In this document: one piece after another, positions 42,613 through 51,172 of the stretch
Numbering within the stretch: the first letter of the stretch is position 1
How the letters are laid out: each line of letters starts with the position of its first letter
Assembly (NCBI RefSeq): GCF_030397665.1
Contig: NZ_JAPUBT010000001.1
Coordinates: forward strand, 1,258,781-1,322,780
Source: Janthinobacterium sp. SUN073
GTDB lineage: Bacteria; Pseudomonadota; Gammaproteobacteria; Burkholderiales; Burkholderiaceae_D
Length of the DNA stretch: 64,000 nucleotides
Reading direction: 5' to 3'
Notes under the pieces: generated by a model
Databases searched by the model: none
Told to the model about the DNA's origin: nothing
Seen by the model: the letters and a program-made list of their open reading frames with translations, nothing else
Translations under genes and position numbers: made by a program

Positions 42613-44321
42613 TGATCATCGGTATCGACTTGGGCACCACCAACAGCCTGGTCGCCATCTGGCGCGACGGCAAGGCTGCCATCATCCCGAACGCACTGGG
42701 CGAGCACCTGACGCCGTCGTGCGTCAGCATCGATGACGACGGCACCGTGCTGGTGGGCCGCGCCGCGCGCGAGCGCCTGCAGACACACCCGCAACTGACG
42801 GCGGCCGTTTTCAAGCGCTACATGGGCAGCGAAAAGAAGATCACCCTCGGCACGCAGCAATTCCGTCCGGAAGAGCTGTCTTCGATGGTGCTGCGCGCGC
42901 TGAAGGAAGATGCCGAAGCCTTTTTGGGCCACAAGGTCGAGGAAGCCATCATCACCGTGCCCGCGTATTTCAGCGATGCGCAGCGCAAGGCCACGCGCAT
43001 CGCCGGCCAGCTGGCGGGCCTGCGCGTGGAGCGACTGCTGAACGAGCCGACGGCCGCCGCGCTGGCCTACGGCATCCGCGACAAGGAACAGGAAAGCAAA
43101 TTCCTCGTCTTCGACCTGGGCGGCGGCACGTTTGACGTGTCGATCCTGGAGCTGTTCGAAGGCGTGATGGAAGTGCGCGCCTCGGCCGGCGACAATTTTC
43201 TGGGGGGCGAGGACTTCGTCACGGTGCTGGTCGACGCCTTCCTGCAAGGCAGCGGCTTGCGCGACGCGGCCGGCAGCCGTTTGTTCGATCCGCGCCAGCA
43301 GCAGCTGCTGCGCGATGAAGCCGAACGCGTCAAGCGTCTGCTGTCGGAGCAGCCGTCCGTGCGCATGGCCACGCGCTACCAGGACAAGGAATACAGCTGG
43401 GAGATCAGCGAAGACAAACTGGCGCAGCTGTGCGAACCGCTGCTGGCACGCTTGCGCCTGCCCGTGGAACGGGCGCTGCGCGACGCCACCATCCGCGCCG
43501 CCGAATTGAATGAAGTGGTGCTGGCAGGCGGCGCCACGCGCATGCCGCTGGTGCGCAAACTCGTCTCGCGCATGTTCGGCCGCTTCCCCGCCATCCACCT
43601 GGACCCGGACGAAGCGGTGGCGCTGGGCGCCGCCGTGCAGGCGGGCCTGAAGATGCGCGACGCGGCCCTCGAAGAAGTGGTCATGACGGATGTGGCACCG
43701 TATTCGCTGGGCATTTCGATTTCGCGCCAGGTCGGCGCGAACCAGTATGAAGGCGGACATTACCTGCCCATCATCGAGCGCAACTCCGTGGTGCCCGTCT
43801 CGCGCACGGAAAACATCACCACCATCTACGACAATCAGAAGGAAATCAACGTGGCGATCTTCCAGGGCGAGTCGCGCCTGGTGGCCGACAACGTCTTCCT
43901 CGGCAAGATCAGCTTCCCGATCCCCGCGAAAAAGGCCGGCGAGATCGGCATCGACGTGCGCTTCACCTACGACGTCAGCGGCGTGCTGGAAGCGGAAGTA
44001 ACGGTGCTGGCCACGCAAGAACGCCACAAGATGGTCATCAGCGACAATGCTGGCGTGATGACGCCGGAGCAGATCGAGCAGCGCTTTGCGGAACTGGCCG
44101 ACCTGAAGATACACCCGCGCGAGCAGATGGAAAACCGCACCCTGGTCACGCGCGCCGACCGCCTGTATGAACAGTCGCTGGGCGACGTGCGCCAGTACCT
44201 GGCTGCGCACACGGCCAATTTCCAGGCCGCGCTGGAGACGCAGGACCCGTCCACCATCCGGCAAGCGCGTACGGCGTTTGCGGAGGTGCTCAAGGAAATA
44301 GAAAGTGACAGTTTCCTGTGA
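42612..44321 (+). CDS. hscC: Hsp70 family chaperone HscC
   Basis: 569 aa, close to E. coli HscC (about 556) and shorter than DnaK because the C-terminal lid is reduced. Signatures include IGIDLGTTNSLVA (phosphate 1), FDLGGGTFDVSIL (phosphate 2) and the VLAGGATRMPLVRKLV adenosine site. HscC is a specialised Hsp70 with fast ATPase that works with J proteins DjlB and DjlC in E. coli. Here the next two genes encode proteins with J-like N-termini, the same association. Position inside the parE-parC locus is unusual. The next gene overlaps its stop by 4 bp (GTGA). Confidence 0.93.
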   Translation: MIIGIDLGTTNSLVAIWRDGKAAIIPNALGEHLTPSCVSIDDDGTVLVGRAARERLQTHPQLTAAVFKRYMGSEKKITLGTQQFRPEELSSMVLRALKEDAEAFLGHKVEEAIITVPAYFSDAQRKATRIAGQLAGLRVERLLNEPTAAALAYGIRDKEQESKFLVFDLGGGTFDVSILELFEGVMEVRASAGDNFLGGEDFVTVLVDAFLQGSGLRDAAGSRLFDPRQQQLLRDEAERVKRLLSEQPSVRMATRYQDKEYSWEISEDKLAQLCEPLLARLRLPVERALRDATIRAAELNEVVLAGGATRMPLVRKLVSRMFGRFPAIHLDPDEAVALGAAVQAGLKMRDAALEEVVMTDVAPYSLGISISRQVGANQYEGGHYLPIIERNSVVPVSRTENITTIYDNQKEINVAIFQGESRLVADNVFLGKISFPIPAKKAGEIGIDVRFTYDVSGVLEAEVTVLATQERHKMVISDNAGVMTPEQIEQRFAELADLKIHPREQMENRTLVTRADRLYEQSLGDVRQYLAAHTANFQAALETQDPSTIRQARTAFAEVLKEIESDSFL

Positions 44322-46036
44322 CGGGTAGCGAGACGCTGGATATCTGGCAAGTCCTGGGCATCGCCGAGACGCGCGATGAACGGGACATCAAGCGCGCCTA
44401 TGCGCGCCAGTTAAAGCTGAACCGTCCTGAAGATGGTGCGGCCGCCTTCCAGCGCCTGCGCGATGCCTATGAGTATGCGCTGCGCATTGCCGCGCACAGC
44501 CAGGAACAGCAGGCGCCTGAAGCATCCGCCACCCCGGCCACAGCGCCCGCGCCAGCCCCGCTGGCAGCTGGCAAGATCGACTTTGGCAAAACGCCGCCAG
44601 CGGCATCGCCTGCCATGACAGCCGATCCCCGGAAAGAAGCACAGATCCTGTGGCGGGAATGGCTGGCCTCCGGCAACGGCATCAAGCTGTCGACGCTGGA
44701 AAAGCGCGAAGCGATGACCCACCTCGCCGTACGCGAGGAATTTGAACTCCTGGCCCTGCGCTACTGCGCCACGGCCGCGTGTCATGACGCCACCCGTGGC
44801 CACTTCATCGAGCACTACCAGTGGGACCAGCGGCTGCCGCAATTGCGCAAAATGGATGCGGAAGCTGCACGCGGCCTGGTCGGGCACCACAATGCGACGG
44901 CTTCGCTGGCTTATTTGCGCAGCAGCGGAGAGTACAACGCATGCCTCGATCTGCTGATGGCCGCACCGCCGGCATCCGCATTCTGTCTGCACGATGTGCG
45001 ATTGACGCGGACCCTGCTGGCACTCATCGAGGGCATACGCGCGCATCATGGCGACCTGCTGGCCTACAAGATCGATCCCGCGTCGATCGCCTGGTGGGAG
45101 CGCAAGGCGCGCGCCAAAAAATACTTCGGCGGTACCGCCATACGTTCCGCAGTGACCGGCCTCGCCATCTACGGGCTCGCGCTGTTCATGCATGAGCGCT
45201 GGGGTTTCTTCGGCATCGACTTCTTTTATGCGATTTTCTTCGTGCTGTCACAGCTGCTATCCTTCTCGGCCTACGCCGCATACGCCTTTTACCGCCCTGC
45301 CGCGCTGATTGAGCGGATGGCGCAGTTCAGGCAGCAGCACTTCGGCGTCTATCTGCAGTACCGGCATCGGCACCTGTGGCAATTCGGCTGGGTGTATGCC
45401 TATGCCGGGCTGTCGCTGCTGCTGTTTATCAACCATCCATCGCCGATGCTGGTCTCCGGCGCCACGCTCCTGCTTGCCGTCTGCGCGCTAGTGGCCGTAT
45501 TTGCTTCCTCGGCGCACTTCAAGCTGCGCGCCTATCTGCTCTTGCTGCCGATTGCCTCGCTGCTGGCCTGGATGATGCGGGAAACCGCCTTCGACGCCTT
45601 TCCTGCCGGCGCCTGTTTTGCTTTCAGCCTGTGCCTGCTGATACTGCTGGCGCGCAGCGGCGCGCAACTGTATCAGGCCCTGGGCTTGCCAAAGGCGTGG
45701 CACCACCGCTTGCGCATCACCTGGCTGGTGGGTGGCACCTTGCTGTTTTTTGTCGCGGCGGCGGGCGTGCTGCCGGCCGGCCTGGCCCCGGTGCTGGCCT
45801 GGCTGTGGTGCCTGGCCGGTGTGCCGCTGTACACATTCACGATGCCCAATATTTCCCGCCACCTGGTATGGCCAGCCCTGCTGCTGGTGAAGATCACGCT
45901 GGTATCGAGTACCTCCTTTTTTGCCAATTTGCCCGATGCCCGCCTGATACTGCCGGAAGCCCTGCTGCCACTCATCGCCATGCTAATCCTGGCCAATCTG
46001 TTCTATGAAAACCAGCAAGAAAACGTCCATGCCTGA
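44318..46036 (+). CDS. Membrane protein with J-like domain (HscC partner), copy 1
   Basis: 572 aa from GTG 44318. The N-terminal 60 residues resemble a J domain ([34 protein letters not shown]), but the HPD tripeptide needed to stimulate Hsp70 is replaced by R-P-E-D (residues 36-39). A soluble stretch (about 60-265) includes a segment shared with the next protein (LAVREEFELLALRYC against [15 protein letters not shown]). The C-terminal half has about 8-10 transmembrane helices. E. coli DjlB/DjlC are J-like membrane proteins encoded next to hscC, and this fits that class by layout. The role of the membrane half is not known. Confidence 0.8.
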   Translation: MTGSETLDIWQVLGIAETRDERDIKRAYARQLKLNRPEDGAAAFQRLRDAYEYALRIAAHSQEQQAPEASATPATAPAPAPLAAGKIDFGKTPPAASPAMTADPRKEAQILWREWLASGNGIKLSTLEKREAMTHLAVREEFELLALRYCATAACHDATRGHFIEHYQWDQRLPQLRKMDAEAARGLVGHHNATASLAYLRSSGEYNACLDLLMAAPPASAFCLHDVRLTRTLLALIEGIRAHHGDLLAYKIDPASIAWWERKARAKKYFGGTAIRSAVTGLAIYGLALFMHERWGFFGIDFFYAIFFVLSQLLSFSAYAAYAFYRPAALIERMAQFRQQHFGVYLQYRHRHLWQFGWVYAYAGLSLLLFINHPSPMLVSGATLLLAVCALVAVFASSAHFKLRAYLLLLPIASLLAWMMRETAFDAFPAGACFAFSLCLLILLARSGAQLYQALGLPKAWHHRLRITWLVGGTLLFFVAAAGVLPAGLAPVLAWLWCLAGVPLYTFTMPNISRHLVWPALLLVKITLVSSTSFFANLPDARLILPEALLPLIAMLILANLFYENQQENVHA

Positions 46037-46099
46037 ACGCGCCCCCATGCCCAAGCAAGCCACTTCACCCGACCTGTCCCGGAACGGGAGCGACGTCTG

Positions 46100-48022
46100 A
46101 TGGACGGCGGCATGCATGGTGCTGAACGCAGCCTGTGGGAAATCCTCGGCACGGCGCCGACGGGCGACGAGCGCGCCATCAAGCGCGCCTACGCGAAACG
46201 CCTGAAAGTGACACGGCCGGAAGACGACCCGGCCGCCTTCCAGGAACTGCGCGACGCCTATGAGTATGCGCTGCGCCATGCACCGCGCTTTGCCGCGGAG
46301 CTGGCGGAGATGCACGCCACACCAGCGACTGAACTGGCGGAGCCGGGTCCTGCGGATCCGCCTCCGGCGCTCGTTTCCCGCTTGAAGTCAGACGCCGGCC
46401 TGGCGGTACCGGAGCCAGAGCCAGTACCTGTGCAAGAGCCGGCAGCCGAACTGTGGGGCGTCATCGCCGACGCGGCGCAGGAGACACACACGGCGCAGGA
46501 AGCGCCTGCGGAGCTGTGGGGCGTCCCCGACGAACCAGCGCAGGAACGCACGCCGCCACCGGAATTATGGGGCGTGGTCGCCATCGATCCCGTCCAGGAA
46601 GGCGCCAGCCTGTGGCAGGCACTCCTGGCGCAGTCCCGGCGCCGCGACGGGGCCGCTCTGCTGCCCGGCTTCCTCGAGCGTGAAGAATTGCTGAACCTCG
46701 ACGTGCGCGAGGAGTTCGACCTGTGCGCGCTGCGCTACTGCGCCGGCGCCGGCTATGACCTGTCGCTGCGCCAGGCCCTGTTCGAGCAGTTGGGCTGGGA
46801 CCGCGATTTTTCCTACCTGGCGCGCAGCCATGCGGATCTGGTGCGCAGCGCCGTACAGCGCTACCGGGCCGACCGCTCGTTCGCCCATTTCAGCGACAAC
46901 CGCGACAACTACCCGGGCCTGGACTGCATCATGTCGCAGCAGGCACCGTCGGCCTATGCACGCCAGCTGTTCGACAAAAAATTCAACCTGCAGCTGCGCG
47001 AGCTGCTGCAAACGATACGCTGGCAGCATAGCGAAATGCTGGCCTATAAACTCGACACCGATCTGTTCGAACAATGGGAGCAGGCGGTTTTTTCGCGCCG
47101 CTATTTCAAGCAGACGGCCTTCGCATCGGCGGGCCTGGGCTTCGTGCTGCACCTCATCCTGTCCAGCCTGTTCAAAGTCGCCGGCATCAGCCTCGGTGAC
47201 ATGGGCGCGTATGCCAGCCTGCTGGGCTGCCAGGCGCTGGCCTTTGCCCTGCTGGCCATGCACGCGCTGCGCTGGCCCGCGCCCCTGTTCGCGCGGCTGC
47301 ACGCGCTGCAGGAATGGCTGCAGGAGCGCCTGCCCGTGCTGCGGCAGCGTCACGGACTGCTGCAGCTCGCCTGGATCGTGCCCTTTGTGCTGCTGGCGCT
47401 ATTGCTGTTCCTGCCCGAGCGCAGCGAGGCGCTGCGCATCGCCACCTCGGTGGGCTTGTGCGCCTCGGCGCTGCTGGCATATGCCATGAACCGCCAACTG
47501 CTCAACGGCGTGCTGCTCGCCGCTGCCCTGGGCCTGGCGCTGGTCGCTGCCATGTTCATGAACGGCACAGGCTCTGCGGCACTCGTCATCGCCAATGGCA
47601 TGCCCATGATGTTTTGCCTGTTACTGCTTGCCTTGCGCAGCGCCGCGGGCCTGTATGAGGAATGCGGCTTGCCCGTGGCGCGTTTGCCGCGTCTGCGCGT
47701 GGCATGGCTGATCGGCTGCGCCGGCCTGCTGCTGCCCCTGTATCTGCAGCTGCTGCCAGCCGTGCCGCTCGGTGCCGCGCTGTATGCCTGGTCATGCGCA
47801 GGTCTGCTGATTTCGCCCAGCGATTTGCGCTGGAGGACGGTCTGGCCGCTGGTGCTGGTGCCCTCCCTTGGCAGCTTTTTGCTGGCCAGCCAGGCCGCGC
47901 CCGTGCGCTCCATGTCGATGATGCATAACGGCGTCGAGCTGGCCCTGATTGTGCTGTACTTCACCCTACGCTGCATCTATCTGCGCTACGGCGCCGCCTT
48001 ATCCCGACCAGGGCTGTCATAA
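46100..48022 (+). CDS. Membrane protein with J-like domain (HscC partner), copy 2
   Basis: 640 aa, a paralogue of the previous gene. The J-like N-terminus ([33 protein letters not shown]) again has R-P-E-D (39-42) instead of HPD. After it lies a Glu/Pro/Ala-rich linker (about 75-165) with three ELWGV repeats at Glu117, Glu138 and Glu155. The shared soluble region follows, then about 8-10 membrane helices. The start is either 46100 or MHGAER at 46112; GGGAG is 10 nt upstream of 46100. It is the third gene of hscC-J-J and is followed 47 bp later by parC. Confidence 0.8.
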   Translation: MDGGMHGAERSLWEILGTAPTGDERAIKRAYAKRLKVTRPEDDPAAFQELRDAYEYALRHAPRFAAELAEMHATPATELAEPGPADPPPALVSRLKSDAGLAVPEPEPVPVQEPAAELWGVIADAAQETHTAQEAPAELWGVPDEPAQERTPPPELWGVVAIDPVQEGASLWQALLAQSRRRDGAALLPGFLEREELLNLDVREEFDLCALRYCAGAGYDLSLRQALFEQLGWDRDFSYLARSHADLVRSAVQRYRADRSFAHFSDNRDNYPGLDCIMSQQAPSAYARQLFDKKFNLQLRELLQTIRWQHSEMLAYKLDTDLFEQWEQAVFSRRYFKQTAFASAGLGFVLHLILSSLFKVAGISLGDMGAYASLLGCQALAFALLAMHALRWPAPLFARLHALQEWLQERLPVLRQRHGLLQLAWIVPFVLLALLLFLPERSEALRIATSVGLCASALLAYAMNRQLLNGVLLAAALGLALVAAMFMNGTGSAALVIANGMPMMFCLLLLALRSAAGLYEECGLPVARLPRLRVAWLIGCAGLLLPLYLQLLPAVPLGAALYAWSCAGLLISPSDLRWRTVWPLVLVPSLGSFLLASQAAPVRSMSMMHNGVELALIVLYFTLRCIYLRYGAALSRPGLS

Positions 48023-48069
48023 TCAGCCCCACGAATTCAACCGCAACCACTAACACCGAAACAAGCGCC

Positions 48070-50424
48070 ATGTCCACACAAACCAATTTATTTGACGATG
48101 CCCAGCCTGAGCCGATCGAGCCGGATGAACCGGTATTCGACGGCGAAGCGCTGACCCTCTCTACCTTCGCCGAGCGCGCCTATCTCGATTACGCCATCTC
48201 CGTCGTCAAGGGCCGCGCCCTGCCCGACGTGTGCGATGGCCAGAAACCCGTGCAGCGCCGCATCCTGTATGCGATGAATGAGCTGGGCTTGAATTCCACG
48301 GCGAAGCCGCGCAAATCGGCGGCCGTGGTCGGCGACGTGCTCGGTAAATTGCATCCGCACGGCGACCAGTCCGTGTACGACGCACTGGTGCGCATGGCAC
48401 AGGATTTCTCGCTGCGCTACCCACTGATCGATGGCCAGGGCAACTTCGGCTCGCGCGATGGCGACGGCGCCGCGGCCATGCGTTACACGGAAGCGCGTCT
48501 GACGCCGATCGCCAAGCTGCTGATGGATGAAATCGGCATGGGCACGGTGGATTTCCAACCCAACTACGACGGTTCGACGGAAGAACCGAAGCTGCTGCCG
48601 GCGCGCCTGCCGATGGTGCTGCTGAACGGCGCCTCCGGCATCGCCGTGGGCCTGGCGACGGAAATCCCGTCGCACAACCTGGCGGAAGTGGCAAAAGCGG
48701 CTGTCGCCATGATCCGCGATCCGAAGATGACGCACGCCGAACTGATGGCCATCATTCCCGGCCCGGACTTCCCCGGCGGCGGCCAGATCATCACGCCGCC
48801 CTCGCAGATCCAGGACATGTACGCAAGCGGGCGTGGCAGCATGAAGGTGCGCGCGCGCTGGAAGATCGAAGAGCTGGCGCGCGGCCAATGGCAAGCCGTC
48901 GTGACGGAACTGCCGCCGGGTACCTCGTCGCAAAAGGTGCTGGAAGAAATCGAGGAACTGACGAATCCGAAGATCAAGCTGGGCAAGAAGGCGCTGTCGC
49001 CGGACCAGGTGGCCCTGAAGGCGCTGATCCTCAATTCGCTCGACACCATCCGCGACGAATCGGGCCGCGCCGCGCCCGTGCGCCTGGTGTTCGAGCCGAA
49101 GTCGAAGAACCAGGACCAGACGGAATTCATGCTGATGCTGCTGGCGCACACCTCGCTGGAATCGTCGACCTCGATCAACCTGGTGATGATAGGCGGCGAT
49201 GGCCGCCCGCGCCAGAAAGGGCTGGGCGATATCCTGCGCGAGTGGATCGATTTCCGCTTCGAGACCGTCACGCGCCGCACCAGCTACAAACTGGGCAAGG
49301 TCAAGGACCGCATCCATATTCTGGAAGGGCGCGAAGCGATCCTGCTCAATATCGACAAGGTGATCCAGATCATCCGCAATTCGGATGAACCGAAAACGGC
49401 CCTGATCGAAGCATTCAAGCTGTCCGAGCGCCAGGCCGACGATATCCTGGAAATCCGCTTGCGTCAGCTGGCGCGCCTGGAAACGATCAAGATCCAGCAG
49501 GAGCTGGCCGAGCTGCGCAAGGAAGAAAAGTCGCTGCAAGACCTGCTCGATAACCCGGGCTCGATGAAGCGCGCCATCATCCGCGAAATCGAAGCGGACG
49601 CCAAGCAGTTCGGCGACGCGCGCCGCACCCTGATCGAGGAAGCGCAAAAAGCCGTGGCCGAACAGAAGGTGGTCGATGAGCCGGTCACCGTCATCATTTC
49701 GGAAAAAGGCTGGGTGCGCGCACGCACCGGCATCGGCCACGATGCGGCGCAGTTCACCTTCAAGGCGGGCGACACCCTGCATGGCGCCTTCGAATGCCGC
49801 ACGGTCGACACCCTGCTGGGCTTTGGCAACAACGGCAAGATTTACTCGGTTCCCGTCTCGGCGCTGCCCAACGCGCGCGGCGACGGCGTGCCGATCACGA
49901 CCTTGTGCGACCTGAGCGGCGGCACGCCCGGCAACGCCGTGCGCATCCTGCACTACTTTGCGGGCAATGGCGCCACCAATTTGCTGCTGGCGTCGAGCGC
50001 CGGCTACGGCTTCATCGCCAAGGCGGGCGACATGAGCAGCCGCCTGAAAGGCGGCAAGGCTTTCATCACCCTGGACGATGGCGACGTGCCTCTGGCACCG
50101 AAAGTCATCCCCGAGGTGGCCAGCGCCCTGGCCTGCCTGACGGAAGGCGCGCGCCTGCTGGTGTTCGGCCTCGATGAAATGAAAACCCTGTCCAAGGGCG
50201 GCACCGGCGTCAAGCTGATCGACCTCGATGCCAAGGACAAGCTGCTGGCCGTGCAGCCGATCACCCAGCGCGGCGTGGTGGTCTCGGGCATCGGCCGGGC
50301 TTCGAAGCCGCAGGATGCGTCGCTCGGTGCCACCGCCCTGGCCGAGCATTTCGGCAAGCGCGCGAAGAAGGGCAAGGCGCTGGCGGCCAAGCTGAAACCG
50401 GTCTCGATGGCGGCCATCGGCTGA
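48070..50424 (+). CDS. parC: DNA topoisomerase IV subunit A
   Basis: 784 aa, the breakage-reunion subunit. Near the N-terminus are [20 protein letters not shown] and the [13 protein letters not shown] helix. The winged-helix block [33 protein letters not shown] is split in this description, and the catalytic Tyr lies in [10 protein letters not shown]. The C-terminal beta-pinwheel domain (about 490-784) is shorter than in GyrA and lacks the GyrA box, as in ParC. It acts with ParE, whose gene is separated from it by hscC and two J-like genes. A strong terminator follows. Confidence 0.96.
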   Translation: MSTQTNLFDDAQPEPIEPDEPVFDGEALTLSTFAERAYLDYAISVVKGRALPDVCDGQKPVQRRILYAMNELGLNSTAKPRKSAAVVGDVLGKLHPHGDQSVYDALVRMAQDFSLRYPLIDGQGNFGSRDGDGAAAMRYTEARLTPIAKLLMDEIGMGTVDFQPNYDGSTEEPKLLPARLPMVLLNGASGIAVGLATEIPSHNLAEVAKAAVAMIRDPKMTHAELMAIIPGPDFPGGGQIITPPSQIQDMYASGRGSMKVRARWKIEELARGQWQAVVTELPPGTSSQKVLEEIEELTNPKIKLGKKALSPDQVALKALILNSLDTIRDESGRAAPVRLVFEPKSKNQDQTEFMLMLLAHTSLESSTSINLVMIGGDGRPRQKGLGDILREWIDFRFETVTRRTSYKLGKVKDRIHILEGREAILLNIDKVIQIIRNSDEPKTALIEAFKLSERQADDILEIRLRQLARLETIKIQQELAELRKEEKSLQDLLDNPGSMKRAIIREIEADAKQFGDARRTLIEEAQKAVAEQKVVDEPVTVIISEKGWVRARTGIGHDAAQFTFKAGDTLHGAFECRTVDTLLGFGNNGKIYSVPVSALPNARGDGVPITTLCDLSGGTPGNAVRILHYFAGNGATNLLLASSAGYGFIAKAGDMSSRLKGGKAFITLDDGDVPLAPKVIPEVASALACLTEGARLLVFGLDEMKTLSKGGTGVKLIDLDAKDKLLAVQPITQRGVVVSGIGRASKPQDASLGATALAEHFGKRAKKGKALAAKLKPVSMAAIG

Positions 50425-50442
50425 TCGCCACCCGGCCATACG

Positions 50443-50470
50443 AAAAGACAGGTTCGCCTGTCTTTTTTTT
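50443..50470 (+). terminator. Terminator of parC
   Basis: AAAAGACAGG pairs with CCTGTCTTTT around a TTCG loop, followed by a run of T. Confidence 0.9.
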
Positions 50471-50584
50471 CGCCCATCTCCGCGTAGGGGCGGCAGGCAA
50501 AAATAATTTTGCAAATACGTCCCCCGTTTCCGTTATCCCTGCAGGCATGCCACCGGCATGCCGCCCGCAGACAGGAGAACAAGG

Positions 50585-50626
50585 ATGACAAACAAGGTTT
50601 CAGGCAGGCTGCCATGCAGCGCCTGA
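50585..50626 (+). CDS. Possible 13-aa leader ORF before the HTH gene
   Basis: ATG at 50585 has the best ribosome site here (AGGAG, 7 nt upstream) and reads MTNKVSGRLPCSA, then stop. The stop (50624-50626) lies inside the HTH gene in another frame, 10 nt after its ATG. The HTH ATG at 50614 has only a weak site, so the leader could couple its translation. The alternative is that a frameshift removed the N-terminus of a longer regulator. Confidence 0.45.
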   Translation: MTNKVSGRLPCSA

Positions 50627-50802
50627 CCCCGGCCGAGCGGCTGGTAGCGGCCATGGCGGCCGAAGGCTTGCCGTATAAAAGCATCGCCAGGGAACTGGGC
50701 AAGTCGCCGGCCACCGTGCGCAATCAGCTACATGCGATTTACCAGAAACTCGGCGTGGGCAACCGCACGGCGCTCGCCTGCAAACTGCGCGGCAAGCCTT
50801 AA
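50614..50802 (+). CDS. Minimal LuxR-type HTH regulator
   Basis: 62 aa, nearly all of it a LuxR/GerE HTH: LTPAERLVAAMAAEGLPYKSIARELGKS, with the recognition helix in PATVRNQLHAIYQKLGV (residues are given in two parts). There is no sensor domain, so it is either a small stand-alone DNA-binding protein like GerE or the remnant of a longer regulator. The ribosome site is weak; a leader ORF overlaps the start. Two GGCATGCC palindromes 11 bp apart (50544-50551 and 50555-50562) just upstream could be an operator. It overlaps the convergent neighbour by 4 bp. Confidence 0.7.
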   Translation: MQRLTPAERLVAAMAAEGLPYKSIARELGKSPATVRNQLHAIYQKLGVGNRTALACKLRGKP

Positions 50803-51146
50803 CGCCGCGCCAGGCGCAACACGTCGGGCGTCGCTTCGACGATATCGATCACGTCCTGTGCCCCGCTGGCATCACCGAACGCATAGCGGCCCATGCCCAG
50901 GGGCACCAGCCGGGTAACGGGGCCGGCGCGGGGACGGTCGTCGGGGCTGGGCGCCATGGATGTCGACGTCGCCTCTCCTCCTTCCATGCTCCCTGTTCCA
51001 GCGCCAAACTCCAGCACCTTGCGCCCCTTGCGGCTGGGAGGAAAGGCGAACGTGGCCGTGGGCCGGTACACCTCGATACCGTCCGCATCCTCTTCGAAGG
51101 AATGCGTCCAGCTACCGCTGGGCAATGCCATCGTCATGCCGTGCAT
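50799..51146 (-). CDS. Conserved-looking hypothetical protein beside the metalloprotease
   Basis: 115 aa with no signal peptide or membrane helix. It begins MHGMTMALPSGSW and contains a Tyr/Phe-rich beta-type stretch (EVYRPTATFAFPPSRKGRKVLEF, split here for length) and a C-terminal DVIDIVEATPDVLRLARR. I do not recognise the family. GGGAGG precedes the start at 51146. It lies 26 bp downstream of the lectin-metalloprotease gene on the same strand, so the two are probably one operon. This could be its inhibitor, chaperone or immunity-type partner, but nothing in the sequence shows it. Confidence 0.6.
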   Translation of the reverse strand: MHGMTMALPSGSWTHSFEEDADGIEVYRPTATFAFPPSRKGRKVLEFGAGTGSMEGGEATSTSMAPSPDDRPRAGPVTRLVPLGMGRYAFGDASGAQDVIDIVEATPDVLRLARR

Positions 51147-51172
51147 GCCGCCTCCCGTTGATCACTTTGACG

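Noticed and set aside
44318-48022. Canonical DnaJ proteins
   Set aside because: The HPD motif is missing and the C-terminal half is a multi-helix membrane domain, so they are J-like only.
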